A stretch of 64,000 nt of DNA. It comes from JAGQZY01 sp964588335 (lineage in GTDB: Bacteria; Bdellovibrionota; Bdellovibrionia; Bdellovibrionales; JAGQZY01). Below the pieces are notes generated by a model. That model saw nothing but the letters and a program-made list of their open reading frames with translations, was not told the origin of the DNA and did no database searches. The position numbers and the translations under genes were made by a program. Positions 49,841-58,497 of this stretch are shown in pieces; within the stretch, counting starts at the first letter, position 1; each line of letters begins with the position of its first letter. The stretch is taken from NCBI GenBank assembly GCA_964588335.1, contig CAZPOV010000001.1, positions 248,001 to 312,000 of the forward strand, written 5' to 3'.

Positions 49841-50544
49841 GCTTCTCTGACTTGAGCTTTGTAAATATACGCGACACCAAAGCTGAGTGGTGTGACATTG
49901 ACGCTACTGTAAAGTCCGGTGGTCATGACTTCGTCGGCAAAGTCTTGTCCGCAAGGAAAAACTTGTGAAGAGTCATTGAGGTATTGATAAGCTTCGGGTT
50001 TACCAGAAACCCAGCCGCCAATTTTTGGTAAGACTTTTTGAGAGTAAAAATTGTAGGCTTGTTTGATGCCTGGAGTTTTGATTTGTCCAAACTCAAGGAT
50101 CATAACGTGGCCGCCCGGCTTAGTGACCCGAGCCATCTCGCAGTAGGCTTTGGTGCGATCTTCAACGTTGCGAATTCCAAACGAAATACTGCAGGCATTA
50201 AAAGAGTTGTCTTCAAAAGGCAGTTGCGTCACGTCCGCCAGTTTAAATTCAACATCAAGTTTTTTAGCTTTGGCTTTGTCAGGGGCTTCATCCAGCATCT
50301 CTTGGCAGAAGTCGGTACCAATCACATTTCCAGTATCACCCACCTGCTTTTTGAAAAGCAGGGCTAGATCTCCCGTACCCGTGGCACAATCCAAAACCGA
50401 GTCGCCCTGTGAGACTGGGGTCATGCCCACAAGTTTTTGTTTCCACAAGTGATGAATGCCTAAACTTAAAACCGAATTGGCGCGGTCGTAAGAACCGGCA
50501 ATTTCTGAAAACATTCCTTTGATTGTTTGTTCCCGTTTATCCAT
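49837..50544 (-). CDS. ubiE: Demethylmenaquinone methyltransferase (UbiE/MenG)
   Basis: C-methylates demethylmenaquinone with SAM, the last step of menaquinone synthesis; the same enzyme also acts in ubiquinone synthesis where that exists. The 235-residue protein has MFSEIAGSYDRANSVLSLG near the N-terminus, the SAM loop DCATGTGDLALLF and the motif ISFGIRNVEDR, all UbiE/MenG signatures. It overlaps aroF by 8 bases and lies next to the men operon, so menaquinone is the likely product and MenG the better functional name. Confidence 0.95.
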   Translation of the reverse strand: MDKREQTIKGMFSEIAGSYDRANSVLSLGIHHLWKQKLVGMTPVSQGDSVLDCATGTGDLALLFKKQVGDTGNVIGTDFCQEMLDEAPDKAKAKKLDVEFKLADVTQLPFEDNSFNACSISFGIRNVEDRTKAYCEMARVTKPGGHVMILEFGQIKTPGIKQAYNFYSQKVLPKIGGWVSGKPEAYQYLNDSSQVFPCGQDFADEVMTTGLYSSVNVTPLSFGVAYIYKAQVREA

Positions 50545-51325
50545 GGCTGAGCTTTCGATTCACAACACCCAAAAAAGGCTCCAATTGATCGATCAGTCCA
50601 GCGAAGGCGTCAAAATCCAAAGCTTGGAAACCATCACTCAAGGCTTTTTCAGGGTGGGGATGAACTTCAACAATGATTCCATCGGCGCCACAAGCCAGCG
50701 CTGCTTTTGACATCGCCGGAATCAATTCAGGGCGACCCGTTCCATGGGAAGGGTCGACAATGACGGGAAAATCATGGTGCGCTTTCAGGTAAGCAACACC
50801 GCCCAAATCAAGGGTGTTACGCATCGGGCCCTCAAAAGATCGAATGCCCCGTTCACACAGAATCACTTGATCATTTCCAGAAGACACAAGGTAATCGGCG
50901 GCTTTCACCCACTCTTTGATCAAAGCTGAAAAACCGCGTTTCAGCATGACTGGGACTTTCAGTTTTCCAAGTTCTTTTAAGAGCTCGTAATTGTACATGT
51001 TGCGACTTCCCACTTGGAAGCAGTCCACAACCGGCATCAAAGTGTCAATTTGGCGGGGATCAGTGATTTCAGCAATAAAAGGCGCTTTGACCGATTCCTT
51101 CATTTTCTTTACGAATTCAAAAGCCTGTTCTCCCAGGCCTTGGAAGGCATCGGGCTGGGTCCGCATCTTAAAAATGCCGCCCCGCACCATGGAGGCGCCT
51201 TTATCCATCACGAATTGTGCTGTGGACAGAAATTGCTCTTCAGATTCAATGGAGCAAGGCCCGGCAATCACGGTAAAAGTGTTATTTCCAACTGCAAGTG
51301 GTCCAATATTAACAACGCGATCCAT
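50537..51325 (-). CDS. aroF: 3-deoxy-7-phosphoheptulonate synthase (type I-beta)
   Basis: Condenses phosphoenolpyruvate and erythrose-4-phosphate, the first step of the shikimate pathway that supplies chorismate. The 262-residue protein has VIAGPCSIESEEQF, VRGGIFKMRTQPDAFQG, EITDPRQID, VMLKRGF and VDPSHGTGRPELIP, the short I-beta form without an N-terminal regulatory domain. A chorismate mutase fusion is absent. It is divergent from menF (126 bases) and overlaps ubiE, so chorismate supply and menaquinone end steps are encoded together. Confidence 0.94.
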   Translation of the reverse strand: MDRVVNIGPLAVGNNTFTVIAGPCSIESEEQFLSTAQFVMDKGASMVRGGIFKMRTQPDAFQGLGEQAFEFVKKMKESVKAPFIAEITDPRQIDTLMPVVDCFQVGSRNMYNYELLKELGKLKVPVMLKRGFSALIKEWVKAADYLVSSGNDQVILCERGIRSFEGPMRNTLDLGGVAYLKAHHDFPVIVDPSHGTGRPELIPAMSKAALACGADGIIVEVHPHPEKALSDGFQALDFDAFAGLIDQLEPFLGVVNRKLSHG

Positions 51326-51451
51326 TTCCTACCCTTTGTCGGCGCCACCTTATCAAAAAAATGCCTAACTTCCTAGAGTTTCCCCTCTGTGGAGGCGAAT
51401 TTCCTAAGATCAATTCTATTCATTTTTGAAGAATTGTGAAATAAAGCAAGG

Positions 51452-52501
51452 ATGTTTGATCCCAAAGATTTCGACCGCCAGCAATTTCTAAAATCCGGGG
51501 CCCTATTTGGTAAAAAAGACCAGGTTTGGCTATTTTGGGGACAGCCCCATGAAAGTGAATCCCGTCCCGAGGCAGTGGCTCTTAAATGTCCCGATTTCTT
51601 TGAAAAATCAACAGCCCCATGGTTGCTCTATCCCTACGCCATGCAGATCAGTCGAGCGGAGGCTCAAAGTTTGTTTTTTCCAAAAACCACACCCATGCAA
51701 TGGCAGCCTGTTGATGACATCACATTCAAACAGCAGTTTGCCGAGATTCAGGAAGGCTTTAAAAGAAAATCTTTAGACAAAGTTGTGCCCTATACTTTTG
51801 AAACGGGAACCTGTTCTGATCAACAAGATTTTTTGCCGAACTTCCTCGGTCAGGCTCTACAAGTAGAAAAGGGATTTCTTTACGGCCAATGGGATCAAGA
51901 CAAGGGGATCGTGGGTGTGAGTCCTGAAATCTTGGTGTCGCAAATCAATGAAAAGCATTTTGCCACCATGGCCTTAGCAGGCACTTGCTCGTTGGCCACC
52001 TGGGAAGAAAATCCTGAAGCCTTTCAACAGGATCCAAAAGAGCAGATCGAGCATCAGAAAGTGATTGAAGATATCGTTAACCAGTTGAAAGTTTACGGTG
52101 GGGTCGATGTTCATGAAACCTCGATCGTTTCGACTCCAGACTTGGTGCACATGCTGACACCTTTAGAGTTAAAGTCCCATTCAGCCATGCGCCTTGAGAC
52201 GTTGGTGGAGAAGTTGCATCCGACCGCCGCTCTTGGTGGTTATCCTCGCAAAAAGAGCATGCAACTTTTGCGACGATTTGAAGAGCAGACACCTCGGGGA
52301 ACCTTTGGCGCCCCCTTCGCCGTCTCTTTCACACCCCGTTCGGCAGATGTTGTGGTTTCCATTCGTAATATTTCCTGGCAAGGCGAGCAATTTAAAATCG
52401 GCGCCGGCTGCGGGGTTGTTCCTGAAAGCCAGTACGAAAAAGAATGGCAAGAGCTCGCCCACAAAAGAAACTCTGTTAAGAAAATTTTTGGAGTTTTATG
52501 A
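51452..52501 (+). CDS. menF: Isochorismate synthase, MenF
   Basis: Converts chorismate to isochorismate with Mg, the branch point to menaquinone. The 349-residue protein is a chorismate-binding enzyme; HPTAALGGYPRKKSMQLLRRFE, TMALAGTC, DPKEQIEHQKVIEDI and IRNISWQGEQFKIGAGCGVVPES match the isochorismate-synthase group, with the catalytic-loop residues in order. It is somewhat short, missing part of the less conserved N-terminus. It opens the operon menF-D-H-A-C-E and overlaps menD by ATGA. Confidence 0.93.
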   Translation: MFDPKDFDRQQFLKSGALFGKKDQVWLFWGQPHESESRPEAVALKCPDFFEKSTAPWLLYPYAMQISRAEAQSLFFPKTTPMQWQPVDDITFKQQFAEIQEGFKRKSLDKVVPYTFETGTCSDQQDFLPNFLGQALQVEKGFLYGQWDQDKGIVGVSPEILVSQINEKHFATMALAGTCSLATWEENPEAFQQDPKEQIEHQKVIEDIVNQLKVYGGVDVHETSIVSTPDLVHMLTPLELKSHSAMRLETLVEKLHPTAALGGYPRKKSMQLLRRFEEQTPRGTFGAPFAVSFTPRSADVVVSIRNISWQGEQFKIGAGCGVVPESQYEKEWQELAHKRNSVKKIFGVL

Positions 52502-54024
52502 ATTTAAATTTTGCCAATCAGATTTTAGTCTCTTTGGCCGCGCAAGGGGTTCGCGACTTTTGCATTTGTCCGGGTGCCAGAAATGCTCCGCTTCTTGAAA
52601 TTCTTTCGCGATCTTCAGGCCTCAATATTCTGTCTTTTTTTGATGAAAGGTCAGCGTCTTTTTTTGCTCTTGGACGAGCTCGTCGTGATCGTCGACCGGT
52701 GGCTGTTATAACCACCTCTGGCACGGCCGTCGCCGAAATGCTACCGGCAGCCATTGAGGCCTACTACACCAACACACCTCTGGTCTTGTTGTCCGCCGAT
52801 CGCCCCAAGCGATTGCGAGGCACCGGAGCGCCCCAGAGTATTGAGCAGATGCCCATCTTTGCGCCCTATGTGGAAAAGTCGTGGGATTTGTCGGTGGACG
52901 ATGTTTGCGATATTCGCCTCACTCGTATGAAGCCTTATCATATCAACCTTTGTTTTGATGAACCTTTGCTAACAAACAATGATCCTGAAACGTCCTTTGA
53001 AGTCGGTGACCCTCAGTTCGAAACCAGCTTCGAGAAATCTCCATCACCGACACCCGAGCTCAAAAAGCCCTTGGTTGTGGTCGGTGGTCTTACAAGTTTA
53101 GAAAAGGAAAACATAGCCCATTTTCTGCAAGGTTGTGAGATCCCGATTTTTTTAGAGGCCACATCCGGCCTACGCTCGCACGCTAAAATTGACAGTTTGC
53201 AAGGGGGCGAAAAAATCGTCTCGCGATTGATTGAATCCGGTGAGGTTGAATCTGTGGTCCGTATCGGTGATGTGCCATTGGGTCGGTACTGGCGAGATTT
53301 GGACCAAATGCACATACCGGTTTACAGCTTCTCTAACAAAGAATTTTCTGGAACCGATAAATCAGAAATTGCGACAGTTGATTTAAAACAATGGCCCGGC
53401 CTGGATTTGCCGGCATGGGATTGGTCCCGGTGGCGTCAGCTCGGGCATGAAAAAGAGCAGGCACTACAGGGTCTTCTTTTAGAGTATCCCAAGTCAGAGG
53501 TGGCTTTTTTCAAGAAATTTGCCAGCACCTTGGCATCCGGCGAAAGCGTTTACATTGGCAACAGCTTACCAATTCGATTGTGGGATCTTGTCAGCGATGA
53601 CAGTCGACCCGTGCATTGCAATCGAGGTGCTAATGGTATCGATGGACAACTGTCCACTGCTTTTGGCGGTATGTTTTCTAAAAGTCAAAATCGCATCGTG
53701 GTCGGAGACTTGACGGCACTCTACGACTTTAATGGACTATGGATCAGCTCATTTTTAAAATCACAAAGAACGGACGTCGAATTGATTGTCGTCAACAACG
53801 GCGGTGGCAAAATCTTTTCACGAATTTTTGCTAATCCCATTTTCCAAAACAATCACCAACTCAGTTTTCAGGCGATGGCTGAATTTTGGGATTGGAATTA
53901 TTCGCGATTGGATGATCCATCGCTGATGCGGCCCTCAATGGGGCTTGGGCTGACCGAGTGGAGTCCCGATGAAGAGCAGACCCATCAATTCTGGCAAAGG
54001 TACGATGAGCTTTGGAAAATCTAG
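52498..54024 (+). CDS. menD: SEPHCHC synthase, MenD
   Basis: A thiamine-diphosphate enzyme that joins isochorismate and 2-oxoglutarate to form SEPHCHC. The N-terminal VRDFCICPGARNAPLLEIL and FFDERSASFFALGRARRDRRPVAV (read in two parts), with TTSGTAVAEMLPAAIEAYY and the C-terminal NRGANGIDGQLSTAFG and VVGDLTALYDFNGLW, are MenD signatures. At 508 residues it is slightly short of the usual 550. The ATG overlaps the menF stop, and it overlaps menH by 13 bases. Confidence 0.95.
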   Translation: MNLNFANQILVSLAAQGVRDFCICPGARNAPLLEILSRSSGLNILSFFDERSASFFALGRARRDRRPVAVITTSGTAVAEMLPAAIEAYYTNTPLVLLSADRPKRLRGTGAPQSIEQMPIFAPYVEKSWDLSVDDVCDIRLTRMKPYHINLCFDEPLLTNNDPETSFEVGDPQFETSFEKSPSPTPELKKPLVVVGGLTSLEKENIAHFLQGCEIPIFLEATSGLRSHAKIDSLQGGEKIVSRLIESGEVESVVRIGDVPLGRYWRDLDQMHIPVYSFSNKEFSGTDKSEIATVDLKQWPGLDLPAWDWSRWRQLGHEKEQALQGLLLEYPKSEVAFFKKFASTLASGESVYIGNSLPIRLWDLVSDDSRPVHCNRGANGIDGQLSTAFGGMFSKSQNRIVVGDLTALYDFNGLWISSFLKSQRTDVELIVVNNGGGKIFSRIFANPIFQNNHQLSFQAMAEFWDWNYSRLDDPSLMRPSMGLGLTEWSPDEEQTHQFWQRYDELWKI

Positions 54025-54731
54025 AAATTCACTTCTTTCATGGGTTTCTCGGACAACCTGAGGACTGGGACTCTACGATAGCCAGTCTGACTCTGCCAAG
54101 GGTCGAGACTCAAACACATAGCCTTGTTGATTTGTATCATGGTCTCAATCAGGATCGTTCCCTGCTTGCGGCAGCCCAAAAAATCCAGTCGGATTTCCTA
54201 ACCTCGGCTAATAAAAAAATGCTGGTGGGTTATTCCTTGGGCGGACGACTGCTGATGCATCTGAACCCAGAGAGCTTTGATGCAATGTTATTATTGGGAT
54301 CTCATCCAGGTTTGATTGACAACAGGGAGCAACGGCAACGAAGCGATTCTCAATGGGTGGAGAAAGCCGAGCACCTGTCGCAATCGGATTGGCTTGAAGA
54401 GTGGAATCAGCAGGACGTGTTTTCTTCGGACCGCAACCGACCGCATCGACAATTCACAGATTCGGTATTTCAAGCCTATATTCAGATTTTACAGGCGTGG
54501 TCTGTGGCCCGCCAACAAGATTTCCGCGAGACACTTCAAAGGCACGGCCATAAAATTTTTTGGGCCTGTGGAGAAGAGGATAAAAAATATCGAGCTCTGG
54601 CCAACGAATTGGAAGACCTTCTTCCAAACGAGCATGTGTTTGTCATTCCGGATTCCGGCCACGGGATACTTTTTGACCAACCTCAAGAGGTGGCTCGGGC
54701 TGTAGAAAAGGTGGCTACCTATGATCGCTAA
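54012..54731 (+). CDS. menH: SHCHC synthase, MenH (alpha/beta hydrolase)
   Basis: Removes pyruvate from SEPHCHC to give SHCHC. A 239-residue alpha/beta-hydrolase with the oxyanion HGFLGQPEDW near residue 10, the nucleophile serine in VGYSLGGRLLMH and the catalytic histidine in DSGHGILFDQP. It starts at TTG 54012 inside the menD end; no ATG is available before the HGFLG motif. The same fold serves as BioH in biotin synthesis, but the position between menD and menA favours MenH. Confidence 0.88.
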   Translation: MENLEIHFFHGFLGQPEDWDSTIASLTLPRVETQTHSLVDLYHGLNQDRSLLAAAQKIQSDFLTSANKKMLVGYSLGGRLLMHLNPESFDAMLLLGSHPGLIDNREQRQRSDSQWVEKAEHLSQSDWLEEWNQQDVFSSDRNRPHRQFTDSVFQAYIQILQAWSVARQQDFRETLQRHGHKIFWACGEEDKKYRALANELEDLLPNEHVFVIPDSGHGILFDQPQEVARAVEKVATYDR

Positions 54732-55605
54732 AATTCGTCCTTGGCTGTTGGCTTTTCGTTTTAAAACTTTAACGGCGGCCTTTGTGCCGGTTTTGGTTGC
54801 AACTTGTTTGAGCCAGGCGTTGGGTGCTTTTCATGGGTATTGGGTGAGTCTGTTGGCACTGTTCAGTGCTTTTTGTATTCAGATCGCCACCAATCTTTTG
54901 AACGACGCCATTGATTTTAAAAAAGGTGCTGATACCGAAACTCGCATTGGTCCCCAGCGGGTGACTCAGCAGGGCTGGCTGACAGAAAAACAAGTTTGGG
55001 CCATGGGCTTGCTGTTTTTAGCTTTAGCCGTTGTTCTTGGTTGGCCCCTGGTGGCCCGCGGTGGCCTCCCCATTGTAATACTTGGATTGGTGTCGGTGTT
55101 TTTAGCCTATGGCTACACCGGAGGTCCTTTCCCTTTGGCTTATCTCGGCCTTGGTGATTTGTTTGTGATTTTGTTTTTTGGACTGTTTGCAGTGGGTGGA
55201 ACTTATTACTTGCAGACATTGAATATCAACACGGCGGCCTTGGTCGCCGGTCTTCAAATTGGTTTTCTTTCAACCATATTAATTGCGGTTAATAATTTAA
55301 GAGACAGTGACTCTGACCGCTTGGTGAATAAAAAAACTTTGGCGGTTCGTTTTGGTGACACTTTTGTAAAGATTGAAATTCTTATCTTGACGGTTTTAAC
55401 CTACCTCCTGAACTTGTATTTCTTGGTGGCCCATCAGAAAGTGTATGTCTTGGTGACTTTCGCTTTGGTTCCTTTGGCAGGCTTTATTGTCGGGCTGGTG
55501 TTCACGGTTGAGAGCAAAAAGAATCTGAATAAAGTTTTAGGTCTATCGGCTCTTCATCAATTGCTTTTCGCATTGCTTTTTTCAGTGGGACTGGTGATCG
55601 GATGA
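54721..55605 (+). CDS. menA: 1,4-dihydroxy-2-naphthoate polyprenyltransferase, MenA
   Basis: Attaches the polyprenyl tail to DHNA at the inner membrane. The 294-residue protein has about eight helices and the UbiA-family motifs NDAIDFKKGADTETRIGPQ (first Asp-rich, about residues 60-78) and NNLRDSDSDRLVNKKTLAVRFG, read in two parts (second). It follows MenH with a 10-base overlap and overlaps menC at its stop (ATGA). Confidence 0.94.
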   Translation: MIAKIRPWLLAFRFKTLTAAFVPVLVATCLSQALGAFHGYWVSLLALFSAFCIQIATNLLNDAIDFKKGADTETRIGPQRVTQQGWLTEKQVWAMGLLFLALAVVLGWPLVARGGLPIVILGLVSVFLAYGYTGGPFPLAYLGLGDLFVILFFGLFAVGGTYYLQTLNINTAALVAGLQIGFLSTILIAVNNLRDSDSDRLVNKKTLAVRFGDTFVKIEILILTVLTYLLNLYFLVAHQKVYVLVTFALVPLAGFIVGLVFTVESKKNLNKVLGLSALHQLLFALLFSVGLVIG

Positions 55606-56498
55606 AGCTGTGGTTGTCGCCTTATCAACTGAAAGCCCACACCGGTGAAATTCGCCGAGGCTACTTGCTGAAAACCCAAGCTCCGGGGCAAGCCGCCGGC
55701 TACGCGGATATTTTTCCTTGGGCCGAATTTGGCGATCCCGACTTTTCCGATATTCCCTTTTTAATCAAACAAGGTCGTGCGACGCCCCTTATACGTAGGA
55801 GCCTCACTTACTCCCGACGGGATGCTCTAGAGAGAACCGAGAGGAACAGTCTGTTGGCCGGTAAAACCACCAGCAATCACTTTTTACTTCTGAGTCCGCC
55901 GTCCCAGTGGTTGCAGGACGTCGAAAACGCCTTAGCGAACGGCTTTAGAAAAGTGAAAATTAAGGTCGGTCGTCGACCGGAAGAGGAGATTCCCGCCCTT
56001 CAGTCCTTGCTGAAAATTAAAAGCGAGAATCCTTGGCTTCGTTTAGACTTTAACTGCAAAGGAACCATTGATTACTTCGATCGTATCAAAGATCTGCAAG
56101 ACTGCGTTGAGTTTATCGAGGATCCCTTTACCGATCCAGAGGCCTGGGCGGCCTTCAATTGGCCTTGGGCGTTTGATCAACCGGCTTTTGATGACGGCCA
56201 GGTTCGGTACAGTTTTCGAGTTATCAAACCGGCCAAGCAATTATGGGAGATTGATGAAAATCATCCGTTAATTTTTACCTCCTATATGGATCATCCGGTG
56301 GGTATTGCCCACGCCATGGTCGAAGCCCTTGAGTCGGGTCGTCAACTTTACGATTACGGTCTAATGTCGCAAGATCGCTATGAAGTAACACCGTTTCACG
56401 AGTATCTGAAATCAGCTGGGCCACACCTAACAGTGGCCGGCGAATATGGAATTGGATTTGATGATGTGTTTGACGATTTGGAATGGGTGGAAGTGTGA
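55602..56498 (+). CDS. menC: o-Succinylbenzoate synthase, MenC
   Basis: Dehydrates SHCHC to o-succinylbenzoate; an enolase-superfamily enzyme. The 298-residue protein has KVKIKVGRRPEEEI with the catalytic lysine pair, LRLDFNCKG and VEFIEDPF with the metal carboxylates, and VIKPAKQL with the second lysine. Sequence is divergent, as is usual for MenC, so the call also rests on position between menA and menE. It overlaps menA by 4 bases and menE by 16 bases. Confidence 0.88.
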   Translation: MKLWLSPYQLKAHTGEIRRGYLLKTQAPGQAAGYADIFPWAEFGDPDFSDIPFLIKQGRATPLIRRSLTYSRRDALERTERNSLLAGKTTSNHFLLLSPPSQWLQDVENALANGFRKVKIKVGRRPEEEIPALQSLLKIKSENPWLRLDFNCKGTIDYFDRIKDLQDCVEFIEDPFTDPEAWAAFNWPWAFDQPAFDDGQVRYSFRVIKPAKQLWEIDENHPLIFTSYMDHPVGIAHAMVEALESGRQLYDYGLMSQDRYEVTPFHEYLKSAGPHLTVAGEYGIGFDDVFDDLEWVEV

Positions 56499-57598
56499 GT
56501 GTTTCTGATAGCCTGTGGGAGACCAGTGAGTCCCATTTGTTTTTAAACCCACGTTTAGCGTCACGTACCAAAGCCAAGATTGAAGAGGCGGTTCAACAGC
56601 AAAATCGCAAAGGTGTGGTGTGGCTGAAGAGTTCAGGGACCGAGTCCGGATCCAAAGGTCACAAATTGGTTGCCCTGCCGAAAGTGGGAATCCTTGCAGC
56701 AGCGCAATCGGTGAATCGTTTTTTTAAAGTTGGCAGCCAGGATGTGTGGATGAATCCGTTGCCAGACTTTCATATCGGAGGACTCGCTATTGGTGCGCGT
56801 ACTTATTTGTCGGGCGCTCGCATGACTCAGTTGGAAACTTGGGATCCCATCCTCTTTCACAAACATTTGTTGGGTCATGGTGTGACAATCGTTTCTTTGG
56901 TGCCGACACAAGTTTACGACTTGATCGACCATGGTTTGTCGGCGCCTCCTCATCTAAGAGTGGCGTTGGTAGGTGGCGGTCCTTTAGCCAATGACCTTTA
57001 TTTTCGAGGTCGGGATTTGGGGTGGCCGCTTCTTCCTAGCTACGGAATGACAGAAACCGCAGCTCTGGTCGCTGCTGCACCACTTACAAGCCTTAAAGAT
57101 TCTCAATTTCCCAAAGCTGAAATCTTACCCCATGTCCAATTTAAAGAAACCGCAAAAGGTTACGCCATTGAGTCTTCAAGTCTTTTCCTCGGCTTTTTGT
57201 GGATTGATGATCACGGAAACTCAAAATGGCAAGACCGCCCAAAGCCTTTTGTTTTGGATGATCGAATCCAAGTCGAAGGCATTACCATCAAAGTATTAGG
57301 AAGAGCCTCCGAAGTGGTCAAGATTCTTGGTGAGACTGTTAATCTTTTAAATCTGAAAAACAGTTTACAGATTAAGATCCCTAAAAATATTGTGATAGCA
57401 CCCATAGCCAATGATCGGCGGGGTTTCGACTTGTACCTAATCGTCGAGTCAAAAGAGTTTCCTCTGCCATTGAATATAATCAACCAAGGTTTAATGCCCT
57501 ATGAAAAAATCAAAGAGATTTACTTTGTAGAGAAACTACCACGCACGCCACTTGGGAAGATTGCCATGTCCGAGTTAAAGGACCTTATTTTTCACTGA
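56483..57598 (+). CDS. menE: o-Succinylbenzoate-CoA ligase, MenE
   Basis: Activates o-succinylbenzoate with CoA and ATP. The 371-residue AMP-binding enzyme has the phosphate loop KSSGTESGSKGHKLV (about residues 50-64), MTETAALVAAAP, DDRIQVEG and the C-terminal KIKEIYFVEKLPRTPLGKIAMSE, read in two parts, with the catalytic lysine in GKIAM. It is short for the family, lacking part of the N-terminal region as other compact MenE proteins do. The start is ATG 56483 or GTG 56495. It converges with the MOSC gene, overlapping by 14 bases. Confidence 0.88.
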   Translation: MGGSVSVSDSLWETSESHLFLNPRLASRTKAKIEEAVQQQNRKGVVWLKSSGTESGSKGHKLVALPKVGILAAAQSVNRFFKVGSQDVWMNPLPDFHIGGLAIGARTYLSGARMTQLETWDPILFHKHLLGHGVTIVSLVPTQVYDLIDHGLSAPPHLRVALVGGGPLANDLYFRGRDLGWPLLPSYGMTETAALVAAAPLTSLKDSQFPKAEILPHVQFKETAKGYAIESSSLFLGFLWIDDHGNSKWQDRPKPFVLDDRIQVEGITIKVLGRASEVVKILGETVNLLNLKNSLQIKIPKNIVIAPIANDRRGFDLYLIVESKEFPLPLNIINQGLMPYEKIKEIYFVEKLPRTPLGKIAMSELKDLIFH

Positions 57599-58391
57599 TA
57601 CTTTCGACGCGATCACCCGCCTGAAGGTGTCCGGTCGATGTGTGACTGAGATTCATTCCGAACAGAATGCCACCTTCATTGGTGCGGTATTTTTTAAGAG
57701 TCGAAGAGACACCGGGAGAGCGTTGACCAGTTTGTGGATCCACATCAATCACGGCGCAACGTGTGCAGGCCTTAACGGCCAGAAAGTCGACCGTACCGAC
57801 TCTAAAACTTTTCCATTGGTCTTCACTGTCGGCTCGATCATTTTCAATCACGATATTGGGACGAAAACGCGCCATGGTCACGGGTTGTTCTAGGCGTGAG
57901 TTCAGCTCAGCAAGAGTTGCTGTGTTTGTTAGCAGAAACGGGTATCCGTCGGGAAAGCGAATACTGGTTTTAGGACCGTTGCGTCCCGAGGTGGTTCGAT
58001 GATTCTCTTTGGGTGTACGCACTAGAAGAACTTCGGATTTTAAGACATCGCTGAACCATTTATCGAAACCAGCGCCCACTTTTTCAGCGATCACAGTTTT
58101 TCCAAACAAAGACACTTCAACAGGGGTGGAGGATCTTTCACTCAAGGGAATAGCCAAATTGTCAAAGCCAGTGCTTTTTATGATGAGGTGCTGGTCTTTG
58201 AATTCGGTGGCCAACTGACTCATCATCGGATGAGTGCGTTGCGAGATAAACGATCCATTGGATTTTTTCACCAACATCCACTCTCGATCATACTGTGGGC
58301 CGGCCTCGTCGACGGTGAGAGTTTCAACGGCAAGTCCCTGTGCCGATTTCAAAGGGTAAATAAAAAGAGATTTTACGAAAGACTCTGACAT
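57585..58391 (-). CDS. MOSC-domain protein (YcbX-like)
   Basis: A 268-residue cytoplasmic protein: MOSC N-terminal barrel (FVKSLFIYPLKSAQGLAV, QYDREWMLV) and the MOSC domain with RFRPNIVIEND and the conserved cysteine in VKACTRCAVIDVDPQTG. YcbX-type proteins work with molybdenum cofactor to reduce N-hydroxylated compounds; no ferredoxin domain is present here. No molybdopterin genes are adjacent. It is a single gene, divergent from the FHA-trypsin gene. Confidence 0.9.
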   Translation of the reverse strand: MSESFVKSLFIYPLKSAQGLAVETLTVDEAGPQYDREWMLVKKSNGSFISQRTHPMMSQLATEFKDQHLIIKSTGFDNLAIPLSERSSTPVEVSLFGKTVIAEKVGAGFDKWFSDVLKSEVLLVRTPKENHRTTSGRNGPKTSIRFPDGYPFLLTNTATLAELNSRLEQPVTMARFRPNIVIENDRADSEDQWKSFRVGTVDFLAVKACTRCAVIDVDPQTGQRSPGVSSTLKKYRTNEGGILFGMNLSHTSTGHLQAGDRVESISEK

Positions 58392-58497
58392 TGTGGGGAA
58401 CCTATAGGCATGGGCAAGTTCGGGTCAAGAGTGCTTTACTCTTTAAATACATATAAGTACTATTATTAAATCCTACTGGGGGCGGAGCAGACTTGAT

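Noticed and set aside
54012..54731. Alpha/beta hydrolase as BioH for the biotin operon
   Set aside because: It lies between menD and menA with overlaps on both sides, which fits MenH much better.
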